A DNA stretch of 64,000 nt from Azospirillum thermophilum. GTDB lineage: Bacteria > Pseudomonadota > Alphaproteobacteria > Azospirillales > Azospirillaceae. Under the pieces are notes generated by a model. That model was not told where the DNA came from and did not search any database. It worked only from the letters and a program-made list of their open reading frames with translations. Made by a program: the position numbers and the translations under genes. Shown one piece after another: positions 45,585 to 55,700 of the stretch. The stretch spans positions 1 to 64,000 of the forward strand of contig NZ_CP029356.1 of the NCBI RefSeq assembly GCF_003130795.1. Reading direction: 5' to 3'. How positions within the stretch are numbered: the stretch's first letter is position 1; each line of letters starts with the position of its first letter.

Positions 45585-46411
45585 CCACGCTCCTGATCAT
45601 CGCCTCCAAGGAGGTGCGGGACGGCCTGCGCAACCGCTGGGTCGTCGCCACCACGCTGCTGATGGCGGCGCTGGCCCTGACGCTCAGCTTCCTGGGCGCC
45701 GCCCCGACCGGCACGGTCGGCGTCGGGCCGGTGGAAATCACCATCGTCAGCCTGTCCAGCCTGACCATCTTCCTGCTGCCGCTGATCGCCCTCCTGCTGT
45801 CCTTCGACGCGGTGGTCGGCGAGGTCGACCGCGGCACCATGACCCTGCTGCTCTCCTACCCGGTCGCGCGCTGGCAGGTGCTGATCGGCAAGTTCCTCGG
45901 CCATGCCGCGATCATCGCCTTCGCGACCGTGCTGGGCTATGGCGCCGCCGGGGCGGCCCTGTCGATGGGCGAAGTGGAGATCGGGCCGGAGAGCTGGCGC
46001 GCCTTCGCCGCCATGATCGGGTCGAGCGTGCTGCTGGGTGCCGCCTTCACCGCGCTCGGCTATCTGGCCTCCACCATGGTCCGCGACCGTGGCACGGCGG
46101 CGGGCATCGCGGTGGCGGTCTGGCTGGCCTTCGTCCTGCTCTACGACATGGGGCTGCTGGGGCTGCTGGTCGCCGACGGCGGCAAGACGGTGAACGCCGA
46201 CCTGCTGAACTGGCTCCTGCTCGCCAACCCGGCCGACACCTACCGGCTGTTCAACCTGACCGGCTTCAAGACGGTGACGCTTTCCGCCGGCACCGCCAGC
46301 CTTGCCGCGCATGTCCAATTCTCCGCCCCGGTGCTGCTCGGCGTGCTGGCCGCCTGGGTCGCCGCTCCGCTGGCGCTCGCCACCGTCCTGTTCTCGAGGA
46401 AGCAGATCTGA
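45581..46411 (+). CDS. nosY: NosY, permease of the NosDFY complex
   Basis: 276 residues with about six membrane helices, ABC-2 type permease. The segment EVDRGTMTLLLSYPVARWQVLIGKFLGH is the typical cytoplasmic coupling region of this family. NosY is the inner-membrane part of NosDFY. The ATG at 45581 overlaps the nosF stop (ATGA) and its stop overlaps the nosL start by one base, so nosF-nosY-nosL are tightly coupled. Confidence 0.95.
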   Translation: MTTLLIIASKEVRDGLRNRWVVATTLLMAALALTLSFLGAAPTGTVGVGPVEITIVSLSSLTIFLLPLIALLLSFDAVVGEVDRGTMTLLLSYPVARWQVLIGKFLGHAAIIAFATVLGYGAAGAALSMGEVEIGPESWRAFAAMIGSSVLLGAAFTALGYLASTMVRDRGTAAGIAVAVWLAFVLLYDMGLLGLLVADGGKTVNADLLNWLLLANPADTYRLFNLTGFKTVTLSAGTASLAAHVQFSAPVLLGVLAAWVAAPLALATVLFSRKQI

Positions 46412-47022
46412 TGCGCACCACCATGAAAGCCGCCCTGCTGGCGACCGTCCTGCTGCTGCCGCTGACCGCCTGCAAGCAGGAGCGCGCCGACAGCGCCCCG
46501 CCCGCTCCGCTGGCCATCACCGCGGACGCGGTCGGCCGCTATTGCGGCATGAACCTGCACGACCACCCCGGCCCCAAGGGGCAGATCATCGTGAAGGGCG
46601 AGGCGCGGCCGATCTGGCTGTCCTCCGTCCGCGACACCTTCGCCTTCACCATGCTGCCGGAGGAGCCGAAGGAGGTCCGCGCCATCTATGTGACCGACCT
46701 GACCCGCGCCGCCGATCCGCAGGCGCCGGACCTCTCCCTCTGGGTCGAGGCGCGCAAGGCCTGGTATGTCGTCGGCAGCGGCCAGCGCGGCGGCATGGGG
46801 GCGTCGGAGCCCCTGCCCTTCGCCGACGAGGCGGCCGCCCGCGCCTTCGCCAACTCCCACGGCGGCACCGTCAAGCGCTTCTCCGACGTGACCCCGGACG
46901 AGATCCTGACGCCGCAGACCGCATCGGAGGAGACCATGCCTCCGCCCGCCGCGGAGCCGGTCCCCGCTGCCGCCGCCCAGAAGCACGGCTCCCATGGCGC
47001 CCATCAGGGGAGCACCATGTGA
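46411..47022 (+). CDS. nosL: NosL, copper chaperone lipoprotein
   Basis: 203 residues with lipobox LTAC at C21. NosL delivers Cu(I) to the NosDFY/NosZ assembly. The copper-binding C45-G46-M47 (RYCGMNL) is present, with a second site region in GQRGGMGASEPLPF. The C-terminal 35 residues are proline-, alanine- and histidine-rich (KHGSHGAHQG), an extension that could also hold copper. Start ATG at 46411 overlaps nosY, and the stop overlaps nosX. Confidence 0.95.
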   Translation: MRTTMKAALLATVLLLPLTACKQERADSAPPAPLAITADAVGRYCGMNLHDHPGPKGQIIVKGEARPIWLSSVRDTFAFTMLPEEPKEVRAIYVTDLTRAADPQAPDLSLWVEARKAWYVVGSGQRGGMGASEPLPFADEAAARAFANSHGGTVKRFSDVTPDEILTPQTASEETMPPPAAEPVPAAAAQKHGSHGAHQGSTM

Positions 47023-48053
47023 TGAGCGGCGCGACGGCAGCCTTCCCCACCGCCCCCCTGTCCCGCCGCCGGTTCCTCGGCATCGCGGCGGCGGCGGCGG
47101 GCGTCGCACTGATGCCGGGCCTGCTGCGGGCGGCGCCGCTGCCGGCCGGCATTCCGGTCCGGGTCTGGCGCGGCACGGCGCTGGGCGCCGACGCCATGCT
47201 GCAGATCGCCCACCCGGATCCGGCGGAGGCCGACCGCCTGATCGCCCTGTCGCTGGCCGAGGTGGCGCGGCTGGAGAAGGTCTTCAGCCTCTACCGTCCG
47301 GATTCCGCCCTGGTCCGCCTGAACCGCGACGGGATGCTCGACCGGCCGCCGGCCGACCTCGTCCGCCTGCTGTCGGAAGCCGTGGCGTTCGGGCGGCGCA
47401 GCGGCGGCGCCTTCGACGTGACGGTGCAGCCGCTCTGGCAACTCTATGCCGGGCATTTCGGCCGACCCGGCGCCGACCCGGCCGGCCCTCCGGAAGCGGC
47501 CGTCCAGGCCACCCGCCGGCTGGTCGACTACCGTGCGGTGGAGGTCGATGCCGGCCGCATCGCCTTCGCCCGGCGCGGCATGGCGGTGACGCTCAACGGC
47601 ATCGCCCAGGGCTACATCACCGATCGGGTGACGGAGCGTCTGATCGCGGAGGGGCTGGGCCAGGTCCTGGTCGATCTCGGCGAGATCCGGGCGGTCGGCC
47701 GGCATCCGGCCGGTCGGCCCTGGACCGTCGGCTTGAAGGATCCGTCCGACGAGACCCGTCTGACCGCGACGCTCGAAATCGCCGACCGGGCGGTGGCCAC
47801 CTCCGCCGGATCCGGGACCTCCTTCGATCCGGCCGGACGATTCGCGCATCTGCTCGATCCGGCGAGCGGGCACAGCGCGGCGGACTGGCTGTCGGTCTCC
47901 GTGCTGGCGGCCGACGCCACCACCGCGGACGCCCTCTCCACCGCCCTGTCCATCGTCCCGGCCGACCGCGCCGCGGCGATCCTGAACGGCCTGCCGGGCG
48001 TCGGCGCCCGTCTGACCCGGCGCGACGGCACCGTCCTGTCGCTGCCCGCCTGA
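47022..48053 (+). CDS. nosX: NosX, ApbE-type FMN transferase
   Basis: 343 residues. NosX attaches FMN covalently to NosR. The Tat signal is R15-R16-R17-F-L-G ([12 protein letters not shown]). ApbE-family features are [16 protein letters not shown], the [12 protein letters not shown] segment, [24 protein letters not shown] and the flavin/Mg-binding [17 protein letters not shown]. Start overlaps the nosL stop. The last nos gene before a small tatA, consistent with two Tat substrates (NosZ and NosX) in this operon. Confidence 0.94.
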   Translation: MSGATAAFPTAPLSRRRFLGIAAAAAGVALMPGLLRAAPLPAGIPVRVWRGTALGADAMLQIAHPDPAEADRLIALSLAEVARLEKVFSLYRPDSALVRLNRDGMLDRPPADLVRLLSEAVAFGRRSGGAFDVTVQPLWQLYAGHFGRPGADPAGPPEAAVQATRRLVDYRAVEVDAGRIAFARRGMAVTLNGIAQGYITDRVTERLIAEGLGQVLVDLGEIRAVGRHPAGRPWTVGLKDPSDETRLTATLEIADRAVATSAGSGTSFDPAGRFAHLLDPASGHSAADWLSVSVLAADATTADALSTALSIVPADRAAAILNGLPGVGARLTRRDGTVLSLPA

Positions 48054-48078
48054 CCCCTTTCACACCACGGAGCCCATC

Positions 48079-48252
48079 ATGGGAAGCTTCAGCATCGCCC
48101 ACTGGATCGTCGTTCTTCTGCTCGTCCTGCTCATGTTCGGAGCGGGCAAGCTGCCCAACGTCATGGGCGACCTCGCCAAGGGCGTGAAGGCCTTCAAGGC
48201 CGGCATGAAGGACGACGGATCGCAGGGAACGGAACCCAAGCTGCCGGTCTGA
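48079..48252 (+). CDS. tatA: TatA/TatE-type twin-arginine translocase component
   Basis: 57 residues, starting [21 protein letters not shown]. One membrane helix (about 7-20) is followed by the hinge FGAGKLP and an amphipathic helix ([20 protein letters not shown]), which is the complete minimal TatA plan. It is 25 bases after nosX, in the same direction, and no tatB or tatC is nearby. A dedicated TatA/TatE copy would help export folded NosZ and NosX. Confidence 0.9.
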   Translation: MGSFSIAHWIVVLLLVLLMFGAGKLPNVMGDLAKGVKAFKAGMKDDGSQGTEPKLPV

Positions 48253-48274
48253 CGCAGCCCGGCCGCGGCGGGTG

Positions 48275-48448
48275 CTAGATCGACCGGTCCCTGGACCACC
48301 CCTCGGCAGGAGGGGCCTGATCCAGGGCCGGCATCGGCTGCGCTTCCCCCAGGATGCGGAGCATGAAGGAAACCCAGGGTGCCGACTGGGGGGCGCCGTC
48401 GTCCGAACCGGTCGCGGGCGGGCGGCGGTAGCTCCGAAGGTCGGCCAT
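48275..48448 (-). CDS. Candidate small protein, 57 residues
   Basis: Starts at the ATG at 48448, with GGGGAGG 6 bases upstream; ends TAG at 48275-48277. The sequence MADLRSYRRPPATGSDDG... includes a short hydrophobic patch (WVSFMLRILGE). No family recognised. The region 48449-48622 upstream has higher A+T and might hold a promoter. Apart from this frame the 370-base gap between tatA and the cytochromes has no gene I can support. Confidence 0.4.
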   Translation of the reverse strand: MADLRSYRRPPATGSDDGAPQSAPWVSFMLRILGEAQPMPALDQAPPAEGWSRDRSI

Positions 48449-48622
48449 CTGCATCCTCCCCGGCGTTCCTTGCGGCCGTCCCTTCGAGCGGCCATCTCTG
48501 CTTCGATGCGGAGGATGTTAGACAACACGCGCAAGAAAAGCAGGTCGTCAATCTGCCGCACGACCATAGGTAATAGTTGAGCGCGACTTGCTCTCAGACC
48601 AATGGACGAGGATACCACCCGC

Positions 48623-48928
48623 CTAGCGTGCAAGACTCTCCAGATAGGCGATGACGTCGTCCGCCTCCCGCCGCGTCAGGTTGGGGTCGGGCATCGGCGG
48701 ATGGGGCGATTGCAGCCATTCCCGCGCCCAGCCCGGCCCCTTCTTCGGGTCGCGTGCGATGGTCGCCAGCGTCGGCACCGCGTCGGTCCCGGCACGGCTG
48801 CCGGCCACATGGCAGGAGGAGCACCAGCGCTCGGCGACCCTCCGCCCTTCCGCCGCGTCGCCGGCCAGCGCCGCCCCGCTCCAGGCCGCCAGCAGCAGCA
48901 GCCCGGCCAATCCCGGATAGCTCGTCAT
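48623..48928 (-). CDS. Monoheme cytochrome c (small)
   Basis: 101 residues with a Sec signal peptide to about residue 22 (LAG). Heme site C36-SS-C39-H40, probable sixth ligand M79 in PHPPMPDPNLT, and a C-terminal helix ADDVIAYLESLA typical of class I cytochromes. The ATG at 48928 overlaps the stop of another cytochrome gene. It is the last gene of the MacAB-type operon. Periplasmic electron carrier of unknown partner. Confidence 0.87.
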   Translation of the reverse strand: MTSYPGLAGLLLLAAWSGAALAGDAAEGRRVAERWCSSCHVAGSRAGTDAVPTLATIARDPKKGPGWAREWLQSPHPPMPDPNLTRREADDVIAYLESLAR

Positions 48929-49275
48929 CGCGTTGCCTCCTTGAAGGTCAGCAGATAGGCGACGATGTCGTCCGTCTGCTCCGGACTGAGCCGGATGTTC
49001 GGCATGATCGGGTGGGAGGTCTGCAGATAGCTGCGCAGCGCCATCTCGGTGATCGCCGGGTTGCGCATCCGGTCCATCAGGTTGGGCGCCGGCCATTTGC
49101 CCTCGTCCTCCTGGTCGGGTGCCACGATGTGGCATTCGCTGCAGGCTTCCTTGGCAAGCCGCCTGCCGAAGGCGGGCGTGCCCGGCCCGTCCGGAGCCGC
49201 AGCCGCGCCGAGGAGCGGCACCGCCGACAGGCTCGCCGCCAGCACCAGTCCCGTCATGTTCCTCCGACGACGCAT
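48925..49275 (-). CDS. Monoheme cytochrome c (small)
   Basis: 116 residues from the ATG at 49275 (a second ATG at 49257 is possible). Signal peptide to about residue 27. Heme site C45-SE-C48-H49, sixth ligand M91 in SHPIMPNIRLS and C-terminal TDDIVAYLLTFKE. It resembles the next cytochrome (PHPPM/SHPIM region and DDxIAYL helix), so the two are probably tandem paralogues. It starts 30 bases after a MacB-type permease gene on the same strand. Confidence 0.87.
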   Translation of the reverse strand: MRRRRNMTGLVLAASLSAVPLLGAAAAPDGPGTPAFGRRLAKEACSECHIVAPDQEDEGKWPAPNLMDRMRNPAITEMALRSYLQTSHPIMPNIRLSPEQTDDIVAYLLTFKEATR

Positions 49276-49305
49276 GTCTTCCTCCCTGAACAGCGCCGGG
49301 CCGGG

Positions 49306-50511
49306 CTATTCCCGCCGCAGCGCCTCGATGGGGTCGAGCCGGGCGGCGCGGCGCGCCGGGAAATAGCCGAAGACCACGCCCACCGCGGCGGAAAAGCCGA
49401 AGGCCAGCAGGACCACCGAGCCGTCGACGATGAACGGCACCTTCAGCCCGGTGGTCGCCAGCAGCGCCAGCCCGAGCCCCAGCAGGATTCCCAACAGCCC
49501 GCCGAACAGGGATAGCACCACCGCCTCCACCAGGAACTGCAGCAGGACCTGTTCCTCCAGCGCGCCGATGGCCAGCCGGATGCCGATCTCCCGCGTCCGC
49601 TCGGTGACCGAGACCAGCATGATGTTCATGATGCCGATGCCGCCGACCAGCAGCGACACCGCCGCCACCGCTCCCAGCAGCCCGGTCAGGACCGCGGTTG
49701 CCGCCGTGGTGGTCTGCACCACCTGCTTCATGTCGCGGACCGAGAAGTCGTCCTCCTTGCCCGGCGTGATGTTGCGCCGCTCGCGCAGCAGCCGCTCGAT
49801 GTCCGCCTGGACCTTGGCGGTATCCACCCCGTCCTTGGCCGAGACGAAGACCCGCGCGACGTCGGTGTTGCCGGCGATCCGCCGCTGAAAGGCGCGGATC
49901 GGCATCAGGACGGTGTCGTCCATGTCGGTGCCGAAGCTCGACTGGCCCTTCGGCTCCAGCAGTGCGATCACCTCGCAGGAGACATTGTGGACGCGGATGC
50001 TCTGGCCGATCGGGTCGGCATGGCCGAACAGCTTCTCCCGCACCGTCTGGCCGATGACGCAGGCGGCGCGCCCCGCCCTCACCTCCCCCTCGAAGAAGGG
50101 GCGGCCGCGGACCAGCGCCCAGTCCTGGGTGATGAAATAGTCGTTGTCGGTCCCGGTCACGACGGTGTTGCGGCTTTCCGTGCCGTAGACGACCGTCACC
50201 GACTTCTGCCCGATCGGCGCCACCGCGCGGACGCCGTAGAGCTGGCTGCGCATGGCGTCGATGTCGCGGCTGTTGAAGGGCCGGGCGTCCGAACTGGCCC
50301 GGCCCGGCCCGAACTGGCCGGGCGAGACGAACAGCAGGTTGCTGCCCAGCTTCGCGAGGTCGGCGGTGACCTTGGCCGTGGTGCCGTTGCCGATGGTGAC
50401 CATGGCGATCACCGCCCCGACGCCGATGACGATGCCGAGCACCGTCAGGAAGGAACGGAGCGTGTTGCGCCGGATGGCCTGCAGCGCCAGCTTGATCGCT
50501 TCCAGCAGCAT
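49306..50511 (-). CDS. MacB-type ABC permease (FtsX-like)
   Basis: 401 residues. One N-terminal helix (about 20-42), a large periplasmic domain (about 45-270) and three C-terminal helices, the MacB/FtsX plan. MLLEAIKLALQAIRRNTLRSFLTVLGIVIGV and the final YFPARRAARLDPIEALRRE are typical. The ATP-binding domain is a separate gene overlapping its start by one base. The transported substrate is unknown; relatives export peptides, lipoproteins or macrolides. Confidence 0.92.
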   Translation of the reverse strand: MLLEAIKLALQAIRRNTLRSFLTVLGIVIGVGAVIAMVTIGNGTTAKVTADLAKLGSNLLFVSPGQFGPGRASSDARPFNSRDIDAMRSQLYGVRAVAPIGQKSVTVVYGTESRNTVVTGTDNDYFITQDWALVRGRPFFEGEVRAGRAACVIGQTVREKLFGHADPIGQSIRVHNVSCEVIALLEPKGQSSFGTDMDDTVLMPIRAFQRRIAGNTDVARVFVSAKDGVDTAKVQADIERLLRERRNITPGKEDDFSVRDMKQVVQTTTAATAVLTGLLGAVAAVSLLVGGIGIMNIMLVSVTERTREIGIRLAIGALEEQVLLQFLVEAVVLSLFGGLLGILLGLGLALLATTGLKVPFIVDGSVVLLAFGFSAAVGVVFGYFPARRAARLDPIEALRRE

Positions 50512-51254
50512 CAGGCCGCCCTCCCCCCCAGCCTCTCCGGGTCGGGACTGCCGGGATCGGTGGTGTCGCTCTCGATGCGGCCGTCGACGAAGCGGACGAT
50601 GCGGCCGGCATAGGCCGCCATGTCCGGCTCGTGGGTGACCATGATGACCGTGATGCCCTGGTCGCGGTTCAGCCGCACCAGCAGCTCCATGATCTCGCGG
50701 CTCATCCGGGTGTCGAGGTTGCCGGTCGGCTCGTCGGCCAGCAGGACGGCGGGGTCGGTCACGATGGCGCGGGCGATGGCGACGCGCTGCTGCTGGCCGC
50801 CCGACAGTTCCCCCGGCGTGTGATCCTCCCGCCCCGCCAGGCCGACGCGGCCGAGCGCCGCCATCGCCAGCCGCCGCCGCTCGGCCGGCGCCACGCCGCG
50901 ATAGACCAGCGGCAGCTCCACATTCTCGACGGCACTGGTGCGCGCCAGCAGGTTGAAGCCCTGGAAGACGAAGCCCAGATAGCGCCGCCGGAACAGCGCG
51001 CGCTGCCGGCGGTCGAGCCGCACGAGATCGACGCCCTGGAAGCGGTAGCAGCCGGAACTCGGCGTGTCGAGGCAGCCCAGGATGTTCATCGCCGTCGATT
51101 TGCCGGAGCCGGACGGTCCCATGATGGCGACGAATTCCCCCGCGCGGATCCGCAGGTCCACCGCGTTCAGCGCGCTGACGGTCGCGTCCCCCCGGCCGAA
51201 GCGCCGGCCGATGCCCCGGAATTCGATGAGCGGCGGCGCGTCGTCCGCGGGCAT
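50511..51254 (-). CDS. MacB-type ABC ATPase
   Basis: 247 residues. Walker A GPSGSGKST, Q-loop FQGFNLLART, signature LSGGQQQR, Walker B VLLADEPTGNLD and H-loop VTHEPDMA mark the LolD/MacB mechanotransmission class. Encoded between the periplasmic adaptor and the permease, 10 bases after the adaptor stop. Confidence 0.94.
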   Translation of the reverse strand: MPADDAPPLIEFRGIGRRFGRGDATVSALNAVDLRIRAGEFVAIMGPSGSGKSTAMNILGCLDTPSSGCYRFQGVDLVRLDRRQRALFRRRYLGFVFQGFNLLARTSAVENVELPLVYRGVAPAERRRLAMAALGRVGLAGREDHTPGELSGGQQQRVAIARAIVTDPAVLLADEPTGNLDTRMSREIMELLVRLNRDQGITVIMVTHEPDMAAYAGRIVRFVDGRIESDTTDPGSPDPERLGGRAA

Positions 51255-51264
51255 GGCCGCCTCC

Positions 51265-52550
51265 TCACCGCTTCGCCACGGAATCGACGATCACCGGACG
51301 GCCTTCGGAAATCTCCCCCTTCACGATCTCGGTCCGCTTGCCGTCGCTGGCGCCGACGGTCACCGGCACCTGCACGGGCTGCGCGTCGCCGCCGACCAGC
51401 CAGACGGAGCGCGCCGGTCCCGCCGCCTCGTTCTGGCTGGCCGGACGGAACTGCGGCATGCCGGGCATCAGCCGCTTCAGCAGCCCGCCGCTCGGCGCAG
51501 CCTGCTCCACCGCCGGGGTGAAGCGCAGCGCGGCGTTCGGCACCAGCAGCGCGTTGGTGACGGTCTGCACGTTGATCTCGGCGGTCGCGGTCATGCCGGG
51601 CCGCAGCAGCAGCTCGGCATTGTCGACCGTCAGCACGGCCTTGTAGGTGACCACCCCTGCACCGTCTCGGACGCGAAGCGCAGTTCGCGGATGGTCGCCG
51701 GAAAGCGGCGGTCGGGATAGGCATCGACGGTGAAGCCGGCCTGCTGGCCCTCGCGCACCTTGCCGACGTCGGCCTCGTCGACGTCGACCCGCACCTCCAT
51801 CCGCCGCAGATCCTCGGCGATGGAGAAGAGGACGGGCGCCTGCAGCGAGGCGGCGACCGTCTGGCCGGGATCGACGGTGCGCTTCAGCACGGTTCCGTTG
51901 ATCGGCGAGACGATGCGCGTCTTGGTCAGGTTGCTCTCGTTCAGGGTCAGTTCCGCAGCCGCCGTCGCGACGTCGGCCCTGGCGCTGGCGACCGCCGCGA
52001 CGGCACGGTCGTAGGCGGCCCTGGCGGTGTCGAGGTCGTGGCGCGATCCGTGCTGGGCCGCGGCAAGCGCCTGCTTGCGCTCCAGCTCGCGCGCGGTCTC
52101 CCGCACCGTGATCTCCGCCTGCGTGACCTTCGCCCGCGCCGAGTCGAGCTTGGCGCGCGAGCTGTCGACGCTGGCCTTGAACTTGTCGGTATCGAGCTCG
52201 GCAAGCACCTGTCCGGCGGTCACCGCGCTGTTGTAGTCGACGAAGACGCGACGCACCGTGCCGGACAACTCGCTCGACACGTCCACCTGGCTGGTCGGCT
52301 GGACGCTGCCGGTCGCGGTGACGATCACGCGCAGGGTGCCGCGGCTGGCCGGTTCCGTCACATAGCCGACGGGGTTCGGCGCCGGGGCGACCAGCCCGTA
52401 GCCCACGGCAAGCAGCAGCAGCGCCAGCACGGCCAGCGCCCAGGACCGGCCACGGCCGGGCATGGCGCCGAGCGGTGACCGGCGCGACGGCTTCAGCCCG
52501 AGGAGCGCATCCACGTCTCCGACCGGTTCCTGTGGAAGGTGAGCCGTCAT
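51265..52550 (-). CDS. MacA-type periplasmic adaptor, frame broken once
   Basis: Starts at the ATG at 52550 with GAGGGGG just upstream. A cytoplasmic start and one membrane helix (about 38-55) precede lipoyl and long coiled-coil segments (KASVDSSRAKLDSARAKV onward) and the barrel domain. The frame changes at the four-base run opposite 51654-51657; adding one G turns ETVQGWSP into ETVQGVVTYKAVLTVDN and restores the remaining 125 residues, which end GRPVIVDSVAKR. Restored length about 428. All MacA-type parts are then present, so I treat it as a sequence error. Partner of the MacB-type ATPase and permease. Confidence 0.85.
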
Positions 52551-52707
52551 CGCCCCCTCGTCCGCCCATCCCGTAAGCGCCGGCAAGCATGCTTGCGGGC
52601 GCCGGCCGGGAAGCCTGCCACATCCGGGCGAACCCGCCATGACATGCATCAACCGGCGGAAGTCCGCTGCCGGAGGCAGCCGTCCGGAGGGGGCTCCGGC
52701 GGAGCCG

Positions 52708-55700
52708 TCAGACGGTGCGCAGGGCCACGCGCAGCGCCTCGGACAGCGCCATCAGGTCGTAGGGCTTCTGCAGGTGGACCGTGTTGCCGCCGGGCCTCCG
52801 GCCGCTGCGCCCGCCTTCCATGTCGTGGCCCGAGGCGAAGATCACCGGCAGGCCGGGAATCCGCTGGCGCAACCGGTCGGCAAGCTCGCCGCCGGAGAGG
52901 CCGGGCAGCGTCAGGTCGGTCATCAGCAGATCGACCGCCTCCGTCTCGGCGAGCGACAGCGCCTCTTCCGCATCGCCGGCCTCGATCACCTCATGGCCGA
53001 GGTCGGCCAGCATCTCCGCCGTCGCCAGCCGGATCAGCACCTCGTCCTCCACCAGGAGGATCCTCAGCGCCCCGGCTCCGGCCACCCCGGGCAGGGCCGG
53101 CGTCCGCGCCTGCGCGGCGTGGCGGGCGGCGTTCTGCTGGGCCTGGTTGCGCAGCACATGCCGCACCTTGCGGGCCAGCGCCTCGCGCGTGTAGGGCTTG
53201 CTCAGCAGTTCCACCCCGGCGTCGAGCCGCCCGCCATGGACGATGGCGTTCTGCGTGTAGCCGGAGGTGAACAGGACGGCGAGGTCGGGCAGCCGTTCCC
53301 GCGCCTTGCGGGCGAGATCCGGGCTGCGCAGCGGCCCCGGCATCACGACGTCGGTAAACAGCAGATCGACCGGCACGCCGCTTTCCAGCACGACGAGCGC
53401 GCTCTGGGCATCGCGGGCCTGCAGCACGCGGTAGCCGAGGTCGGACAGCATCTCCACCACCGTCGCCCGCACCTCCTCGTCGTCCTCGACGACCAGGATG
53501 GTCTCGCTGCCGCCGCCGGCCGGGCCGCTGTCGAGCTCGACCGCGAGGTCCTCCTCCTGATGGGTGCGCGGCAGGTAGAGACGGATGGTCGTGCCCTGGC
53601 CGGGCTCGCTGTAGATCTTGACGTGACCGCCCGACTGCTTGACGAAACCGTACACCATGCTGAGGCCGAGGCCGGTACCCTGTCCCTCCGGCTTCGTCGT
53701 GAAGAAGGGCTCGAACACCCGGTCCAGCACCGCCGGCGCCATGCCGCAGCCGGTGTCGGTCACCGCCAGCATCACATACTGCCCCGGCCGCAGATCGCCG
53801 TGCCGCAGGGCATACTCGTCGTCCAGCACGGCGTTGCCGGTCTCGATGGTCAGCCTGCCGCGGCCGTTCATGGCGTCGCGGGCGTTGATCGCCAGGTTCA
53901 GCAGGGCGTTCTCCACCTGCGTCGGGTCGACCAGCGTGTTCCACAGCCCGGCGGCGCTGATCGTCTCGATCTCGATCTCCTCGCCGATCGCCCGGCGGAT
54001 CATGTCGTCGAGATTGCGGATCAGCCGGCCGAGATCGACCGCCCGCGGCTCCAGCGGCTGGCGCCGCGCGAAGGCCAGCAGCGAGGAGGCCAGCTTCGAC
54101 CCCCGCGACACCGCGGTCAGCGCGTTGCGCACGCGGTGTTCCGCCCGCTCCTGCCCGGCGATGTCGCGCAGCAGAAGCTGGAGGTTGCCGCCGATCACCT
54201 GCAGCAGGTTGTTGAAGTCGTGCGCCACCCCGCCGGTGAGCTGACCGACCGCCTCCATCTTCTGGGCCTGGCGCAGGGCGGCGTCCGCCTCCTTCTGGGC
54301 GGTGACGTCGCGTCCCACGGCATGGATCAGGTCGGCATCCGGCACGGCGATCCAGGACAGCCAGCGATAGCTGCCGTCCTTGTGCCGGTAGCGGTTCTCG
54401 AAGTTCCGCGTGGTCCGGCCGGCGGCGAGCCTCGCGCTCTCCGCCTGGGTCGCCGGCAGGTCGTCGGGGTGGATCAGGTCGAGGAAGGAACGGCCGAGCA
54501 GGTCGCGCTCCGCCCAGCCGAGAAGCACCATCCAGGCCGGGTTCGCCGCGGTGACGGTTCCATCGAACCGCGCGACCAGCATCACGTCGGTGGACAGGCG
54601 CCACATGCGGTCACGGTCGGCGGTGCGTTCCGCCACCCGGCACTCCAGCGTGGCGTTCAGCTCCCGCAGTTCCTCCTCGATGCGCTTGCGGTCGGTGATG
54701 TCGTAGGAGACGCCGAGCACCCGCCGCCCTCCGTCCCGACCGCTGCGCACCGCCTGCCCGCGCCGGGCCATCCAGCGGGTCTCGCCGGTGTCCGGCCGGC
54801 GGATGCGGTACTCGACATAGTCCAGCCCGTCCTCCGGCACGGCGCCGGGCGTCAGCGTGGTCAGCCGCGGGCGGTCCTCCGGGTGGATCATCGCCGCCAG
54901 CTCGCGCAGGGGCACCAGCGGGCGCGGCGGCACGCCCCACAGGCGGCAGAAGGTCTCCGAGACGGCCAGCATGCCGTCGCCGCGCAGCTCGAAGGTGCCG
55001 ATGGCGCCGGCCTCCTGCGCCACGCGCAGCCGCTCCTCGCTCGCCTTGAGCGCCTCCGCCGAACGCCTGGCCTCCGTCACGTCGCTGCCTTCGACGAAGA
55101 TGCCGGTCACCCGGCCGTCGCGGTCGCGGATCGGCTGGTAGACGAAGTTGAGGAACCGTTCCTCCTCCGGCCCCTCCGGCCCCCGCCTGATCCGCAACGG
55201 CTGCTCGTGGCCCACGAAGGGCTCGCCCGTCCGGTGGACCCGCTCGAGAAGCTCGAAGAAGCCCTGGCCCTCCAGGTCGGGAAAGGCCTCCCGCACCGGC
55301 CGGCCCATCAGCTCGCGGTGGCCGACCAGGGTCTGATACGCCGAGTTGGCCAGCTCGAAGACGTGATCCGGCCCGCGCACCACCGCCATGAAACCGGGCG
55401 CCTGGCGGAACAGCTCGCGCAGATGCTCGCCCTCGGCGGCAAGCCGGGCGTTGGCCGCGCGCAGCTCCGCCTCGGTCGCCCGCAGGCGGCGTTCGGCGAT
55501 CACCTTCTCGGTCGTCTCGGTGCAGGCGCAGAACATGCCGCGCACCTGCCCGGCCTCGTCGCGCAGCGGGCTGTAGGAGAAGGTGAAGTAGGTCTCCTCC
55601 GGATAGCCGTTGCGCTCCATGACGAGCGGCAGATCCTCGTGGTAGGTCGCCTCTCCGGCCAGCGCGCGGTCGACCAGCGGGCTGATGTCGGTCCAGATCT

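Noticed and set aside
48289..48327. Inverted repeat (CCCTGGA / TCCAGGG) after tatA as a terminator
   Set aside because: No T-run, a long interrupted loop, and it overlaps the candidate 57-residue gene, so support is too weak.
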